Source: Bacteroides helcogenes P 36-108
Lineage (GTDB): Bacteria; Bacteroidota; Bacteroidia; Bacteroidales; Bacteroidaceae
Direction: 5' to 3'
Assembly (NCBI RefSeq): GCF_000186225.1
Contig: NC_014933.1
Coordinates: 496,001-560,000 of the forward strand
DNA: 64,000 nucleotides
Under the pieces are notes generated by a model, which was not told the DNA's origin, did no database searches, and worked only from the letters and a program-made list of their open reading frames with translations. Numbering within the stretch: position 1 is the stretch's first letter; each line of letters opens with the position of its first letter. A program made the translations under genes and the position numbers. Of the stretch, positions 53,579 through 62,243 are shown one piece after another.

Positions 53579-54592
53579 ATGAAAAAGATTCTAAGCGCCT
53601 GCTTCATCCTTCTCTGCCTGCTGCCGTGGCTTGCCGGCTGCATCCGTGAGGAAGAATTCGACAATACCCCCGAAGGCAACTTCGAAGCATTATGGAAAAT
53701 CATCGACGAGCAATATTGCTTCCTCGACTATAAACAGATAGACTGGGATGCCATCCATGACAAATACCGGCCGCTCATCACCCCCAACATGAGCAATGAA
53801 GGCCTGTTCGAGATACTCGGCAACATGCTTGCCGAACTGAAGGACGGGCATGTCAACCTGTACAGCTCCTCCAACATGGCACGCTATTGGGACTGGTATC
53901 TGGATTATCCGCGCAACTTCAACGAAAGCATCATCGAACAGTATCTCGGGCGCAACTACCGCATAGCCGGAGGAGCCAAATACACCATACTGGAAGACAA
54001 TATAGGATACATCTATTACGGAGACTTCTCCAGCGGCATCGGCAACGGAAATCTGGACGAGATACTCTCTTATCTCTCCGCCTGCAACGGACTGATCATC
54101 GACGTGCGCAACAATGGCGGCGGCAACCTGAACTACGCCACTCTCATGGCCCAGCGCTTCACCAACGAGAAAGTGCTGACAAGCTACATACAACACAAGA
54201 CAGGCACAGGGCACAGCGACTTTTCAGAGCCTGCGCCCGTCTATATAGAACCTTCCAACAGCATCCGGTGGCAAAAGAAAGTAGCCGTGCTGACCAACCG
54301 CCACTCTTACAGCGCCACCAACGATTTTGTAAATTCCATGCGCTACTTTCCCAACGTCACTTTGGTAGGTGACAAAACAGGAGGCGGCTCAGGGCTTCCT
54401 TTTTCTTCCGAACTTCCCAACGGATGGGGAGTGCGCTTTTCCGCCAGTCCGCATCTGGATGCAGACAAGCGGCACATCGAATTCGGCATTGATCCGGACG
54501 TAAAAATAGACATGGATAAGGAAAAAGACGAACCCGGCGGAACAGACACCATCATCGAGGAAGCGCGGAAGCTGCTGAAAACAGCCCATTAA
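53579..54592 (+). CDS. S41-family (tail-specific protease-like) lipoprotein
   Basis: 337 residues. Lipoprotein signal (LLPWLAGCIREE). The peptidase part has YIYYGDFSSG, the oxyanion strand GLIIDVRNNGGGNLNYA, the nucleophile region LTNRHSYSATNDF and VGDKTGGGSGLPFSSELPNG, as in S41 C-terminal-processing peptidases; the lysine of the dyad is not obvious in the remaining sequence, so some divergence is possible. No PDZ domain is evident. Envelope proteolysis is expected; substrate unknown. 69 nt after the DUF3316-like gene, likely the same transcript. Confidence 0.85.
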   Translation: MKKILSACFILLCLLPWLAGCIREEEFDNTPEGNFEALWKIIDEQYCFLDYKQIDWDAIHDKYRPLITPNMSNEGLFEILGNMLAELKDGHVNLYSSSNMARYWDWYLDYPRNFNESIIEQYLGRNYRIAGGAKYTILEDNIGYIYYGDFSSGIGNGNLDEILSYLSACNGLIIDVRNNGGGNLNYATLMAQRFTNEKVLTSYIQHKTGTGHSDFSEPAPVYIEPSNSIRWQKKVAVLTNRHSYSATNDFVNSMRYFPNVTLVGDKTGGGSGLPFSSELPNGWGVRFSASPHLDADKRHIEFGIDPDVKIDMDKEKDEPGGTDTIIEEARKLLKTAH

Positions 54593-54613
54593 GTCACTTT
54601 ATTACCCAAAGAG

Positions 54614-54644
54614 TTTGTCGGAATAAAAAATATTCCTATCTTTG
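54614..54644 (+). promoter_or_regulatory. Promoter of tRNA-Leu
   Basis: TTTG at 54614-54617, 19-bp spacer, perfect TATCTTTG at 54637-54644. The tRNA starts 22 nt after the box. Confidence 0.7.
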
Positions 54645-54666
54645 CCGCCGCTTAGTAGAATATTAC

Positions 54667-54748
54667 GCGGGTGTGGCGTAATTGGCAGCCGCGCCAGACT
54701 TAGGATCTGGTGTCGTGAGACGTGTAGGTTCGAGTCCTATCACCCGCA
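54667..54748 (+). tRNA. tRNA-Leu, anticodon UAG
   Basis: 82 nt including the discriminator A; CCA is not encoded. Acceptor stem GCGGGTG with CACCCGC, anticodon stem-loop CCAGA-CTTAGGA-TCTGG (anticodon TAG in the DNA), a long variable arm (TGTCGTGAGACGTG) typical of class II leucine tRNA, and T-loop GGTTCGAGTCC. Reads CUA/CUG leucine codons. Confidence 0.97.
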
Positions 54749-54772
54749 CACATATTCAGTCTTATAGAGACA

Positions 54773-54810
54773 AAAGCCCACTAAAACGGTCATTTTAGTG
54801 GGCTTTTTTT
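54773..54810 (+). terminator. Terminator after tRNA-Leu
   Basis: Perfect 12-bp stem AGCCCACTAAAA (54775-54786) with 54793-54804, 6-nt loop, then a T-run. A-run before the stem makes it usable on the minus strand as well. Confidence 0.92.
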
Positions 54811-54926
54811 ATGGCTATTCGCCACCAATCCTAAAAGCAGACAAGCGGAAGTCCCGTTCATCATCATGATGGGGGCTTCCGCTTGTCCGCTTCAGATCTT
54901 TTTATCTCTTTATCCGGTTCAAGGCA

Positions 54927-57458
54927 TTAATTGCCACCTCCCTGGCCGCCTTCACCGCCGCCACCGCCGCCTTTCACATCGTCATTGTTGATGGAACGGG
55001 CCGCTTTCTTCACGCTGGCTCTCAAGTTGCCGATGCGGTAACTGATGCTCATGCCGAACGAACGGTTGGGATAACGGCTCTTGCTGGTAGAATAGAAATT
55101 CTCGCCAAAAGTCTTATTGTCAAATTTAATATATTCGGAGAACAGGTTGGAGCCATAGACACTCACCGTCAGGCGATCCTTGAGGAACGAACGGTTCACG
55201 CTCAGGCCATAATAGTTGTAGCCGCTACCCTTGCCTTGCAGAGAAATGTAGGGTGTGCTTCCGCCCGCATTCAGGCTGGCACGCAACTTCCACGGGAAGG
55301 TGTGCTGTATGCCGGCATACATGGAACCTTGCCAGCCGAAGTTGTGCAAGTTCTGCACAGGACTGCGCAGGTCAGAATAACCGCCGCTTCCGTTGACGTA
55401 AAGACGGGTCTTGGATGACGCATTCCAGTTGAGATACAGATTCATGTCCGTACGGCGGCTTTTACCTATATTCTGGTACGTGCTGTAAAGAGCTCCTTCG
55501 GAAGCATGGTGCTTTCCGTTGTCAAAATCTTCACCGCCTTCGCCTATCAAGCGGCTCACGCTCTCGATTCCACTGTTGTTGAACGAATGCCGCAATCCTA
55601 CGTTGATATTGAACTTGGCCGCAAAGCTGCTGTAATTCAAACTGAACGCATGGCTCTTCTCGCTTGACAGCGATGAGTTTCCCTGCCTGATGGACATCGG
55701 GCTTCTGTCATCGAAATAAGGATTCAGAGACCAGATGCCCGGACGGTAAATGCGCATGTCATATCCTCCGCGCAACGTCTGGGTCTGGCTCAACTTGAAT
55801 CCCAATGACACGGAAGGAACCAGATTGTTGTAGTTCACCTTGAAGTTCTCGCCCACGCCTACGATATAGCGCACATCCTGCGCGGTATGCTCAAAGCGCA
55901 GCCCCGGCTTGAAGGAAAAGCCTTTATAGCGCAGCGTGTAGCCTAAATAGGCCGCCACAATGTCATTCAGATGCTTGTAATGGCTGCTACGCCCCTCGTT
56001 ATATACATACTGGCCGTTGCCGTCACTGCTCTTGTCTTCCTCGAAGGTGTTTTTGCTGACGTTGTTGCGGATGATGTACTTCACGCCCGTCTCTACGGTG
56101 TGCAACTTGCCTATGGGAGTGGTATAATCCACCTGGAAAGTATGCTCCGTGGTATTTGTTTTTCCGAAAGTGTGCGAGTTGTATAGCTGAAAGACTTCGG
56201 GAACCTGATAGCGGTCCAGATAGCGGTTATAGTTGTCGTCTTCCTGCGGTTGGGTATTGACCTTGTACGACAGCGTAAGCATGCGGTCCTTGTTCCGCTT
56301 CGAGGTACGCTGATAGTCTATGTTGCCCCTGACGGAGTACCACGAGCCGTCTCCTTCGGTCAGGCTGCGGTAGCTGTAAGCCTTTGTGTCGCGCGCTGCA
56401 TTCCACATGGCGATGCCGCCTTCCGAATCGTTGCTGCTTCCGCCGCCATACATACCCACCGACATGGTGATGAGCCTCAGCGTATCTATCTCATAACTGG
56501 CCTCCACGTCTCCATGCTGAAAGCTTCCGTTATAATTCGAGGAATACTCAGAATCCAGATACTTCCTGTCGGTGGAGCCATAGTCTTCGCGCTGGCCTTC
56601 CGAGTAGGAAGCCGGAGAGTCGTTGTAGCTGTAACTATAATTGCCGGTCAGCGTCAGCTTGCCTTGCTTGATGGTGGCCCATGTGCTTGCACCCAGCCCC
56701 CTGTTGCCGGCGCGCCCGCTGAAGGAGGCGGTATATCCTTCAAATCCGCCGCCCACGGTCACAATGTTCAGGATGCCTCCCACGCCTTCGGCATCATATT
56801 TGGCTCCGGGCGAGGTGATGACCTCTATGTACTTGATGGTATTGGCGGGCATGCTTTTGAGCACATCCTTGGGGTTGCTGCTCATCATGTTGTTGGGTTT
56901 GCCGTTGACGTGTATCTTAAAGCTGCTGCTGCCGTTCACCTTGATGTTATCTTCTCCGTCCACCGTCACAAGGGGCACTTTACGAAGCATCTCTATCACG
57001 GAGTTGGTCTTCGAGTCGGGATCGTCTTCTATGTTATACTCTATCTTGTCCACATCCACCTTTACCAAAGGCTTCTGGGCTACAATCTCCACCTCACCCA
57101 GCTCCTTGGAAGCGTCCGTAACGTAGAGCGTTCCGAAATCCACCTCCTTCTCACCCGGCTGCACGGAGAAACTCTTCACGATGCTGTTCCGTCCCACAGA
57201 GGAGATGGTCATCACGAAGTCGCCCGAACCGGGCACTTTCTCCCGGAAGCGGCCTTTCATGTCCGTCACCAGCATTTTCAAAGCCTTTGCGGGTGCTTCT
57301 TTCTTTACGATCTTGATTGTGGCATAAGGCTCTCCCTCTTGAGTGAGCGAGTCAAGCAAAATTCCCTTGATTTGAAAAGAAATGTTTGCCGTGTTTTGCG
57401 CCGCTGTCAGCCCGGATACCATCAGCATCCACAGTAGCACAGTCCATTTGATTCTCAT
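54927..57458 (-). CDS. Outer-membrane beta-barrel protein, TonB-dependent-receptor-like
   Basis: 843 residues with signal peptide (LMVSGLTAAQ). N-terminal carboxypeptidase-like beta-domain (DSLTQEGEPYATIKIVKKE), then a plug-like domain (VDVDKIEYNIEDDPDSKTNSVIEMLRKVPLVTVDGEDNI, SSPGAKYDAEGVGGILNIVT style, here ITSPGAKYDAEGVGGILNI), and a large barrel with many YSY/RFEHT-type strands. This matches the OMP_b-brl_3/outer-membrane receptor group. C-terminus is an unusual glycine-rich tail (VKGGGGGGEGGQGGGN) after the last strand, which may be a low-complexity extension. No SusD partner, so probably transports something other than glycan. Leftward; upstream box CAAAAGTA (TACTTTTG on its strand) at 57543-57550. 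Confidence 0.85.
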   Translation of the reverse strand: MRIKWTVLLWMLMVSGLTAAQNTANISFQIKGILLDSLTQEGEPYATIKIVKKEAPAKALKMLVTDMKGRFREKVPGSGDFVMTISSVGRNSIVKSFSVQPGEKEVDFGTLYVTDASKELGEVEIVAQKPLVKVDVDKIEYNIEDDPDSKTNSVIEMLRKVPLVTVDGEDNIKVNGSSSFKIHVNGKPNNMMSSNPKDVLKSMPANTIKYIEVITSPGAKYDAEGVGGILNIVTVGGGFEGYTASFSGRAGNRGLGASTWATIKQGKLTLTGNYSYSYNDSPASYSEGQREDYGSTDRKYLDSEYSSNYNGSFQHGDVEASYEIDTLRLITMSVGMYGGGSSNDSEGGIAMWNAARDTKAYSYRSLTEGDGSWYSVRGNIDYQRTSKRNKDRMLTLSYKVNTQPQEDDNYNRYLDRYQVPEVFQLYNSHTFGKTNTTEHTFQVDYTTPIGKLHTVETGVKYIIRNNVSKNTFEEDKSSDGNGQYVYNEGRSSHYKHLNDIVAAYLGYTLRYKGFSFKPGLRFEHTAQDVRYIVGVGENFKVNYNNLVPSVSLGFKLSQTQTLRGGYDMRIYRPGIWSLNPYFDDRSPMSIRQGNSSLSSEKSHAFSLNYSSFAAKFNINVGLRHSFNNSGIESVSRLIGEGGEDFDNGKHHASEGALYSTYQNIGKSRRTDMNLYLNWNASSKTRLYVNGSGGYSDLRSPVQNLHNFGWQGSMYAGIQHTFPWKLRASLNAGGSTPYISLQGKGSGYNYYGLSVNRSFLKDRLTVSVYGSNLFSEYIKFDNKTFGENFYSTSKSRYPNRSFGMSISYRIGNLRASVKKAARSINNDDVKGGGGGGEGGQGGGN

Positions 57459-57608
57459 TGCGTTTTTCTATTTAGTGATTACTCTCAATTATTGTCTTGG
57501 TATCAGACGCTTCCCGTACAAGATTTGTCACAAGTAAAGTGGCAAAAGTATGTTCTTTTCTTACAATTACGAATCTTACGGAGTTAAAAAAGCGAAAAAG
57601 GAGCAGAT

Positions 57609-58904
57609 TTACAGTAGATAAAAGAAAATCAACAAACAGACATTCATCGCAATGACGCATCCGAATCCGCCCAGCACCCACGGGCGCAGGGGGCTTTTTC
57701 CGCCGGCGAAGAACAACGCATAACACATGTTCACGGCTATATTGCTGACAATGGCCTGCATGCTGCAAGCCGCAATAAGCGACACTGCCACCCGGTCTGT
57801 GCCTTGCAGCAGGTTCAGGATAAAAGGGGTGATATCGCTGAAGCCGGACACGAAAGAGAGCAAGTTCAGTCCGCCCGTGCCGGCATATACCAGTGTATAA
57901 TGCGTCAACACCGTGAATATGACAAACAGCATGGCAAAGATGAGCGCCACCTTGAATTCCAGAGGATTGCTGCCGTCTTCTTCTTCCTCCGCGCGTCCGG
58001 CATCTTCCACCCGCCTGCGCTTGCCGTGCAGAAACCACGCCACACCGGCCGACACCGCCGACATGATGAGCAGATAGGGGTAAACGGCCTCCAGAATCAT
58101 ACCACTGAAGATACCTATCAATATAAGGAAGCGCAGAAACATCATGCTCACCGCCAGCAGCATGGCTGCCGCATATTCGGGAGCCTCCTGCGCGGAAGCC
58201 TTGCGGCTGCGGCGCGCCAGCACGGAGATGGTGGCCGTGCTGCTGTACAGCCCGCCCACGATGCCCGACACCAGAATGCCCGACTCGCGGAACACATACC
58301 TCCTGAGCAGGTAGGAAAGATAGGAAATGCCGGACACCACCACCGTGGCCAGCCAGATGCTGTAAGGCGTGAGGTTGATGCCGGGAATGAGATTGTCATC
58401 GGGCAGCATCGGCAGGATGATGCCGCTGATGGCGAGGAACTTGGCAAGGGTAGTCATCTCGTCGTTTTTCATGCGCTGCGCCAGTTCCGTAAAGGTGTGC
58501 TTCAATTCCGTAAAGAGCAGGACGGTGACCACCACCATCACGTAGAACCACGAAGGCTGCGTAGCCACTATCGGCGCGATGCAATACGTGATGAGGGCGA
58601 TGATTACGGTGGTGACTCCGAACACGTGGAACTGCGACTGCTTGACGTAATAGTTCAGCCCTAACAGAAGCCCCAGCACAGCGCCTCCGCCCATGAAAAG
58701 GCGGTATTCGGCAGGGTCGAGGATATAGAGCAGATAGCCCAGTATGCCGATAAAGGTAAATGTGCGGTCGGTTCCAAAAAGCGTGGTCTCGCCTTCGCGC
58801 TTCAAGCTGATTTTGCGTTGCGAAAGCCCTATAAGCAAGGAGAATACGGTGACAAGGACGAAGGTCACCAGTTCGCGGGGCAGATATTCATAAAGTCTTT
58901 CCAT
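57609..58904 (-). CDS. MgtC/SapB-like membrane protein with DUF4010 domain
   Basis: 431 residues from MERLYEYLPRELVTFVLVTVFS; the frame is open 25 codons further upstream, but those overlap the promoter region. About 12 membrane helices. N-terminal MgtC-like part (LLIGLSQRK, GTDRTFTFIGILGYLLY), C-terminal DUF4010 with YLLRRYVFRESGILVSGIVGGLYSSTATISVLARRSRK and a soluble Arg/Glu-rich loop (RRRVEDAGRAEEEED). Inner membrane, function unknown; MgtC relatives affect Mg2+ and virulence in other bacteria, but the DUF4010 branch is uncharacterised. Confidence 0.85.
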   Translation of the reverse strand: MERLYEYLPRELVTFVLVTVFSLLIGLSQRKISLKREGETTLFGTDRTFTFIGILGYLLYILDPAEYRLFMGGGAVLGLLLGLNYYVKQSQFHVFGVTTVIIALITYCIAPIVATQPSWFYVMVVVTVLLFTELKHTFTELAQRMKNDEMTTLAKFLAISGIILPMLPDDNLIPGINLTPYSIWLATVVVSGISYLSYLLRRYVFRESGILVSGIVGGLYSSTATISVLARRSRKASAQEAPEYAAAMLLAVSMMFLRFLILIGIFSGMILEAVYPYLLIMSAVSAGVAWFLHGKRRRVEDAGRAEEEEDGSNPLEFKVALIFAMLFVIFTVLTHYTLVYAGTGGLNLLSFVSGFSDITPFILNLLQGTDRVAVSLIAACSMQAIVSNIAVNMCYALFFAGGKSPLRPWVLGGFGCVIAMNVCLLIFFYLL

Positions 58905-58927
58905 AAATCTTCGGGTTATCAATGGAA

Positions 58928-58959
58928 CAAATATAGGAATAATTCGCTGAAATGTCACA
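58928..58959 (-). promoter_or_regulatory. Promoter of the MgtC/DUF4010 gene
   Basis: On the minus strand TGTG (58956-58959), 20-bp spacer, perfect TATATTTG (58928-58935); start codon 24 nt downstream. Confidence 0.5.
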
Positions 58960-58986
58960 TAAGACAGAGTTTTTGCCACTTAACCC

Positions 58987-59016
58987 TTGATTCTTTGGAT
59001 TTATTCCATAACTTTG
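58987..59016 (+). promoter_or_regulatory. Promoter of the OmpA-like gene
   Basis: TTG at 58987-58989, 19-bp spacer, perfect TAnnTTTG box TAACTTTG (59009-59016). ATG at 59044 gives a leader of about 20 nt. Confidence 0.65.
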
Positions 59017-59043
59017 CCGCCCGAATTTTAAAACATAAGATTT

Positions 59044-60180
59044 ATGAAAAGATTTTTAGTAGGTTTAGTAGTCTGCGCATTCACGCTCAGCGCCTCTGCA
59101 CAGACAGCAGTGGAAGGAAACAAGTTCACAGACAACTGGTCTATCGGTATCAACGTCGGCGGAACCACTCCTTTGACACACAGCGCGTTCTTCAACAACA
59201 TGCGTCCGGTCATCGGCCTCAACCTGAACAAGCAGGTTACTCCGGTTTTGGGATTGACGGGTGAAGTTATGGGAAGCATCAATACCAGCGCCAGCAGCAC
59301 TGCCTTTGACAATGCAAGCCTGAACTTGCTGGGCCGCATCAACCTGAACAACCTGTTCGCCGGATATAAAGGCACTCCCCGCCTGTTTGAAGTGGAAGCC
59401 CTCGCAGGCTTCGGCTGGATGAGATACATCAACAACGCCGCCAACGGCGCCGACCGCAACACGTTGGCAGCCAAATACGGCTTCAACCTCAACTTCAACC
59501 TGGGCGAAAGCAAGGCCTGGACGGTAGCCCTCCGCCCGGCGCTGGTCTATGACCTGCACCAGAAGGACAACAGCTCCATCCGCTTCAACGCCAACCAGGC
59601 CGCATGGGAAATCACTGCCGGACTGGTGTACCACTTCAAGAGCAGCAACGGCCAGCATCACTTCACTTGCGTGAAGCCTTACAATCAGGCAGAGGTTGAC
59701 GGCCTGAACGCACAGATCAACGCACTGCGTCAGGAAGCCGGCAACACAGCCGCCGCATTGCAGCAGAGCCGTCAGGATGTGGAGAATCTGCAGAACGCAC
59801 TGAACGCCGAGAAGAACAAGGCTCCGCAGGTAGTGAAAGAAACCATCGACAACAGCAAGCACTCTCTGGAGTCCGTCATCACTTTCCGTCAGGGAAAGAC
59901 TGCCATCGACGCTTCACAACTGCCCAACGTTGAGCGCATCGCCACTTACCTGAAGAACCACAAGAGCGCCAAGGTTGTCATCAAAGGCTATGCTTCACCC
60001 GAAGGCAGCGCCGAGGTGAACGCACGCATCGCCAAGCAGCGTGCCGAAGCCGTGAAATCTTCACTGATAAGCAAGTACAAGATTGCCGCCGGCCGCATCG
60101 AAGCCGAAGGACAGGGCGTAGGCAACATGTTTGAAGAAGCCGACTGGAACCGTGTAAGCATCTGTACAATCAACGAATAA
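59044..60180 (+). CDS. OmpA-family outer-membrane porin
   Basis: 378 residues with signal peptide (MKRFLVGLVVCAFTLSASAQ). N-terminal eight-strand-type barrel (~25-200, ending GLVYHFKSSNG), a coiled linker (EVDGLNAQINALRQEAGNTAAALQQSRQDVENLQNALNAEKN), and a C-terminal OmpA-like peptidoglycan-binding domain: VITFRQGKTAID, VVIKGYASPEGSAEVN and IAKQRAEAVKSSL with the conserved Asp/Arg environment for diaminopimelate contact. Codon use is strongly biased, consistent with high expression. Envelope-peptidoglycan anchor. Followed by a terminator. Among the most abundant proteins of Bacteroides envelopes by family. Confidence 0.93.
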   Translation: MKRFLVGLVVCAFTLSASAQTAVEGNKFTDNWSIGINVGGTTPLTHSAFFNNMRPVIGLNLNKQVTPVLGLTGEVMGSINTSASSTAFDNASLNLLGRINLNNLFAGYKGTPRLFEVEALAGFGWMRYINNAANGADRNTLAAKYGFNLNFNLGESKAWTVALRPALVYDLHQKDNSSIRFNANQAAWEITAGLVYHFKSSNGQHHFTCVKPYNQAEVDGLNAQINALRQEAGNTAAALQQSRQDVENLQNALNAEKNKAPQVVKETIDNSKHSLESVITFRQGKTAIDASQLPNVERIATYLKNHKSAKVVIKGYASPEGSAEVNARIAKQRAEAVKSSLISKYKIAAGRIEAEGQGVGNMFEEADWNRVSICTINE

Positions 60181-60231
60181 GAGATTCTCTGCCCATAAAG
60201 CACATATAGAGACTCGCTTTTGCCTATACAG

Positions 60232-60270
60232 AATCACCCTCGCCACGATAGTTGTGACGAGGGTGATTTT
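60232..60270 (+). terminator. Terminator after the OmpA-like gene
   Basis: Perfect 11-bp stem AATCACCCTCG (60232-60242) with 60258-60268, 15-nt loop, then T residues. Between convergent genes. Confidence 0.85.
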
Positions 60271-60299
60271 CTGTTTATGGAAGCCATGCCCCTTTCCTC

Positions 60300-60767
60300 T
60301 TACCACTCCCTGAACGGGTGTTTCATCAACTGTGAATTGTAATATCTCACGTCGCCCGTCACTTCGCTCCCGATGAAGCCGGGCCTCTCGAAAGGTTCGT
60401 CGGGCGAGGCAAGCTCCACCTCGGCCACGGTCAGCCCTAAGTTGTCGCCATAGAACTCGTCCACCTCGAAGGTGTGGCGGCCGCAGGGCACAAGGTAACG
60501 GGTCTTGTCTATCGCGCCCGGCTCGCAAAGCAGCATCAGGTCTTCGGCCTCGCGCAGAGGGATCTCCCTCTCCCACTCATAGCGGCTGACGCCCGATGCG
60601 TCGGAAGCTCCCTTTATGGTGAGGTAGCCCCTGCCGTCGCGGATGCGGACACGCACCGTGCGCCCGCGCGCACTGCTGATGTACCCCTGCCTGATGCGGC
60701 TCTGCGAACAGGCCTGTGACTTGTATTCTCCCGTCACGAGGAATTTGCGTTCTATCTCTTGCGGCAT
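60300..60767 (-). CDS. CYTH/triphosphate-tunnel protein
   Basis: 155 residues from MPQEIERKFLVTGEYK. The ExExK motif at the N-terminus (EIERK), YEWEREIPL, KTRYLVPCGRHTFEVDEF and TVAEVELASPDEPF give the tunnel of basic and acidic residues typical of the CYTH superfamily, whose bacterial members hydrolyse tripolyphosphate or similar triphosphates. The open frame upstream runs over the small membrane-protein gene in another frame and was trimmed. Cytoplasmic. Immediately downstream (14 nt) of the 44-residue membrane protein, so cotranscribed. Substrate not determined. Confidence 0.88.
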   Translation of the reverse strand: MPQEIERKFLVTGEYKSQACSQSRIRQGYISSARGRTVRVRIRDGRGYLTIKGASDASGVSRYEWEREIPLREAEDLMLLCEPGAIDKTRYLVPCGRHTFEVDEFYGDNLGLTVAEVELASPDEPFERPGFIGSEVTGDVRYYNSQLMKHPFREW

Positions 60768-60781
60768 ACGCTCCGTTTCTT

Positions 60782-60916
60782 TTATTTGCCCAGCACGGAA
60801 TAGCCCACCAACATGGCTATCACCAGCACCACGGCTATGATGCCGATGGTGATCATCACTCTTTTGCCCTGTTCTTCTTCCTTCCGGCTGTGCATTGTTT
60901 TCTTGTTCTTGTTCAT
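60782..60916 (-). CDS. Small single-helix membrane protein, 44 residues
   Basis: Not a long open frame but well supported: begins MNKNKKTMHSRKEEEQGKR, followed by one hydrophobic helix (VMITIGIIAVVLVIAMLVGY) and a short SVLGK tail. Very basic/acidic N-terminus suggests the N-terminus stays in the cytoplasm. It stops 14 nt before the CYTH gene on the same strand. No named family is recognised; the positional link to the CYTH enzyme suggests a membrane partner or simply cotranscription. 146 bp separate it from the S24 gene. Confidence 0.65.
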   Translation of the reverse strand: MNKNKKTMHSRKEEEQGKRVMITIGIIAVVLVIAMLVGYSVLGK

Positions 60917-61062
60917 GGTGTTTCTTGATAGTTTTAAAGTTCAACAATCCTAATCGCCTTTTCTCCTGAGAGAAACGCAACGATGAACAAAGTAAAAGCA
61001 AATTCGGGAAGAATGCAAATGAAAGAGGGAGATTTTTTTATACTGACATCTTTCCTCCCCTC

Positions 61063-61785
61063 CTACATCATGAGGTTCTTACGGATGGAGAACTTCACGA
61101 TGCCCATTGCGTTGATGTCCTTCAGCGGCAGGTCCATGGGGTCGTGGTGGGGGTTGTAGCTGACGAGCTTCAGGCAGTCGGGCGCATCGGAGTGGTTGAC
61201 GTACTTCACCGTGAGGTACTCGTCGCCGTCGCGCTGGAAGGAGACGATGTACATCTCGCCGAAGATGACGCTCGCAAAGTCCTGTATGCTGCGGAAGCCT
61301 ATGATGTCGCCCGCCTTGAGAATGGGGTACATCGAGTCGCCGGACACATAGACGGCGCCGTCGCAACGGGGCACGTTGGGAATGCGGATGCTGCCTAAGA
61401 TATGCTGAGACTTGTCCGTGAGCAGCGTCTTGAGGTTGGCGGCGGCGGAGATGTCGTATAGTGAAACGTCACGGTCGTCCAAAGCCTCCGTTGTTTTGGG
61501 ATTGTGAATCAGCTCGACTTCCCCCCTCGCCAAAGGGCTTTCGCAGAATGCGGGGCGAAGGGCGGGGCTTCCGTTTCCCGTCAGCAGCCAGTTGTAGTCC
61601 ACATCGCCAAACCTGCCCAACACCAAGGGGAAATCGATGCTGTTGCGGGCAATCCAGTTGCTCAACGTAGAGCGTGAAATACCTAAAAAGGCGGCCAGCT
61701 CACTGTCCGTCTTAAAATTCTTCTCCAACTTGGCGCGCTTCACTATTTCGGCGGCACAGAACATCCGGTCTTTTTCTTCGTTCAT
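61063..61785 (-). CDS. S24-family phage-type repressor (LexA/CI-like)
   Basis: 240 residues from MNEEKDRMFCAAEIV. The frame is open 26 codons upstream, but that stretch is unlike the family; a Met seven residues later is another option. N-terminal helix-turn-helix (TDSELAAFLGISRSTLSNWIAR) and C-terminal S24 domain with the Ser nucleophile in VSGDSMYPILKAGDI and Lys in YLTVKYVNHSD. Likely a self-cleaving or ligand-responsive transcription repressor. A palindrome GAAAACA-TT-TGTTTTC sits about 110 bp upstream, over the -33 element of a divergent promoter, a good operator candidate. Possibly a prophage or island regulator. Confidence 0.85.
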   Translation of the reverse strand: MNEEKDRMFCAAEIVKRAKLEKNFKTDSELAAFLGISRSTLSNWIARNSIDFPLVLGRFGDVDYNWLLTGNGSPALRPAFCESPLARGEVELIHNPKTTEALDDRDVSLYDISAAANLKTLLTDKSQHILGSIRIPNVPRCDGAVYVSGDSMYPILKAGDIIGFRSIQDFASVIFGEMYIVSFQRDGDEYLTVKYVNHSDAPDCLKLVSYNPHHDPMDLPLKDINAMGIVKFSIRKNLMM

Positions 61786-61894
61786 CTCTTTGGATGGTTT
61801 GGTTGATATATAAAAATTCTTTCCGTAAAAACTTCTCAAAACAGCTTGGAGGCTGACTGACAAAGGATTGCAAACTTTTTAATAATTTCATCCT

Positions 61895-61910
61895 GAAAAC
61901 ATTTGTTTTC
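61895..61910. promoter_or_regulatory. Palindromic operator candidate
   Basis: GAAAACA (61895-61901), TT, TGTTTTC (61904-61910): perfect 7-bp arms. It covers the -33 TTTG (61902-61905) of the rightward promoter and lies upstream of the leftward S24 repressor gene. Confidence 0.6.
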
Positions 61911-61934
61911 AATATAAAAATCATCTTATATTTG
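61902..61934 (+). promoter_or_regulatory. Rightward promoter of the zinc-ribbon/DUF4373 module
   Basis: TTTG (61902-61905), 21-bp spacer, perfect TATATTTG (61927-61934). Expected start near 61941, giving a leader of about 300 nt before 62244 that contains the repeat cluster at 62103-62161. Nothing else is seen in this 458-bp gap apart from a 32-codon open frame at 61990-62088 without support. Confidence 0.65.
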
Positions 61935-62102
61935 CCGAGACAAAAGTACGCATTTGTTTTATAAATGCAAATTATAAAGATGGATAATTATGGAAAACAC
62001 GCCTCCCCCCTTCTCCGGCAGCAAAGCCCTGCAAACCGGAATGTTTACAAAAAGAAGTCCGCCGGGCCCTTCGCCGCAAGCCGCATAGCTGCGGCAGGCT
62101 TC

Positions 62103-62161
62103 TTATATAGATGCAGGCTGCCGGATATATAGATGCAGCCCGCCGGATATATAGATGCAGC
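62103..62161. repeat. Interspersed CTGCATCTATATA repeat cluster, locus C
   Basis: Three copies, all in the inverse orientation: TTATATAGATGCAGGC (62103-62118), CCGGATATATAGATGCAGC (62121-62139) and the same again at 62143-62161, two identical 19-mers in tandem. Same family as 25174-25255 and 42242-42304. Confidence 0.75.
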
Positions 62162-62243
62162 ACACCCCGCCCACAGACACCTGAGAACAGGATATGCGGA
62201 CACGCCTACTGAATCAATAATTTACAACAAAGAAAAGAAAGAC

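Noticed and set aside
56250..57437. 395-residue rightward open frame
   Set aside because: Antisense shadow of the outer-membrane barrel gene; no signal or family motifs.
57472..58038. 188-residue leftward frame before the barrel gene
   Set aside because: Overlaps the MgtC/DUF4010 gene in another frame on the same strand; Arg/His-rich shadow.
61990..62088. 32-residue open frame MENTPPPFSGSK in the leader of the zinc-ribbon gene
   Set aside because: Pro-rich, no ribosome binding site and no resemblance to anything; probably untranslated leader.
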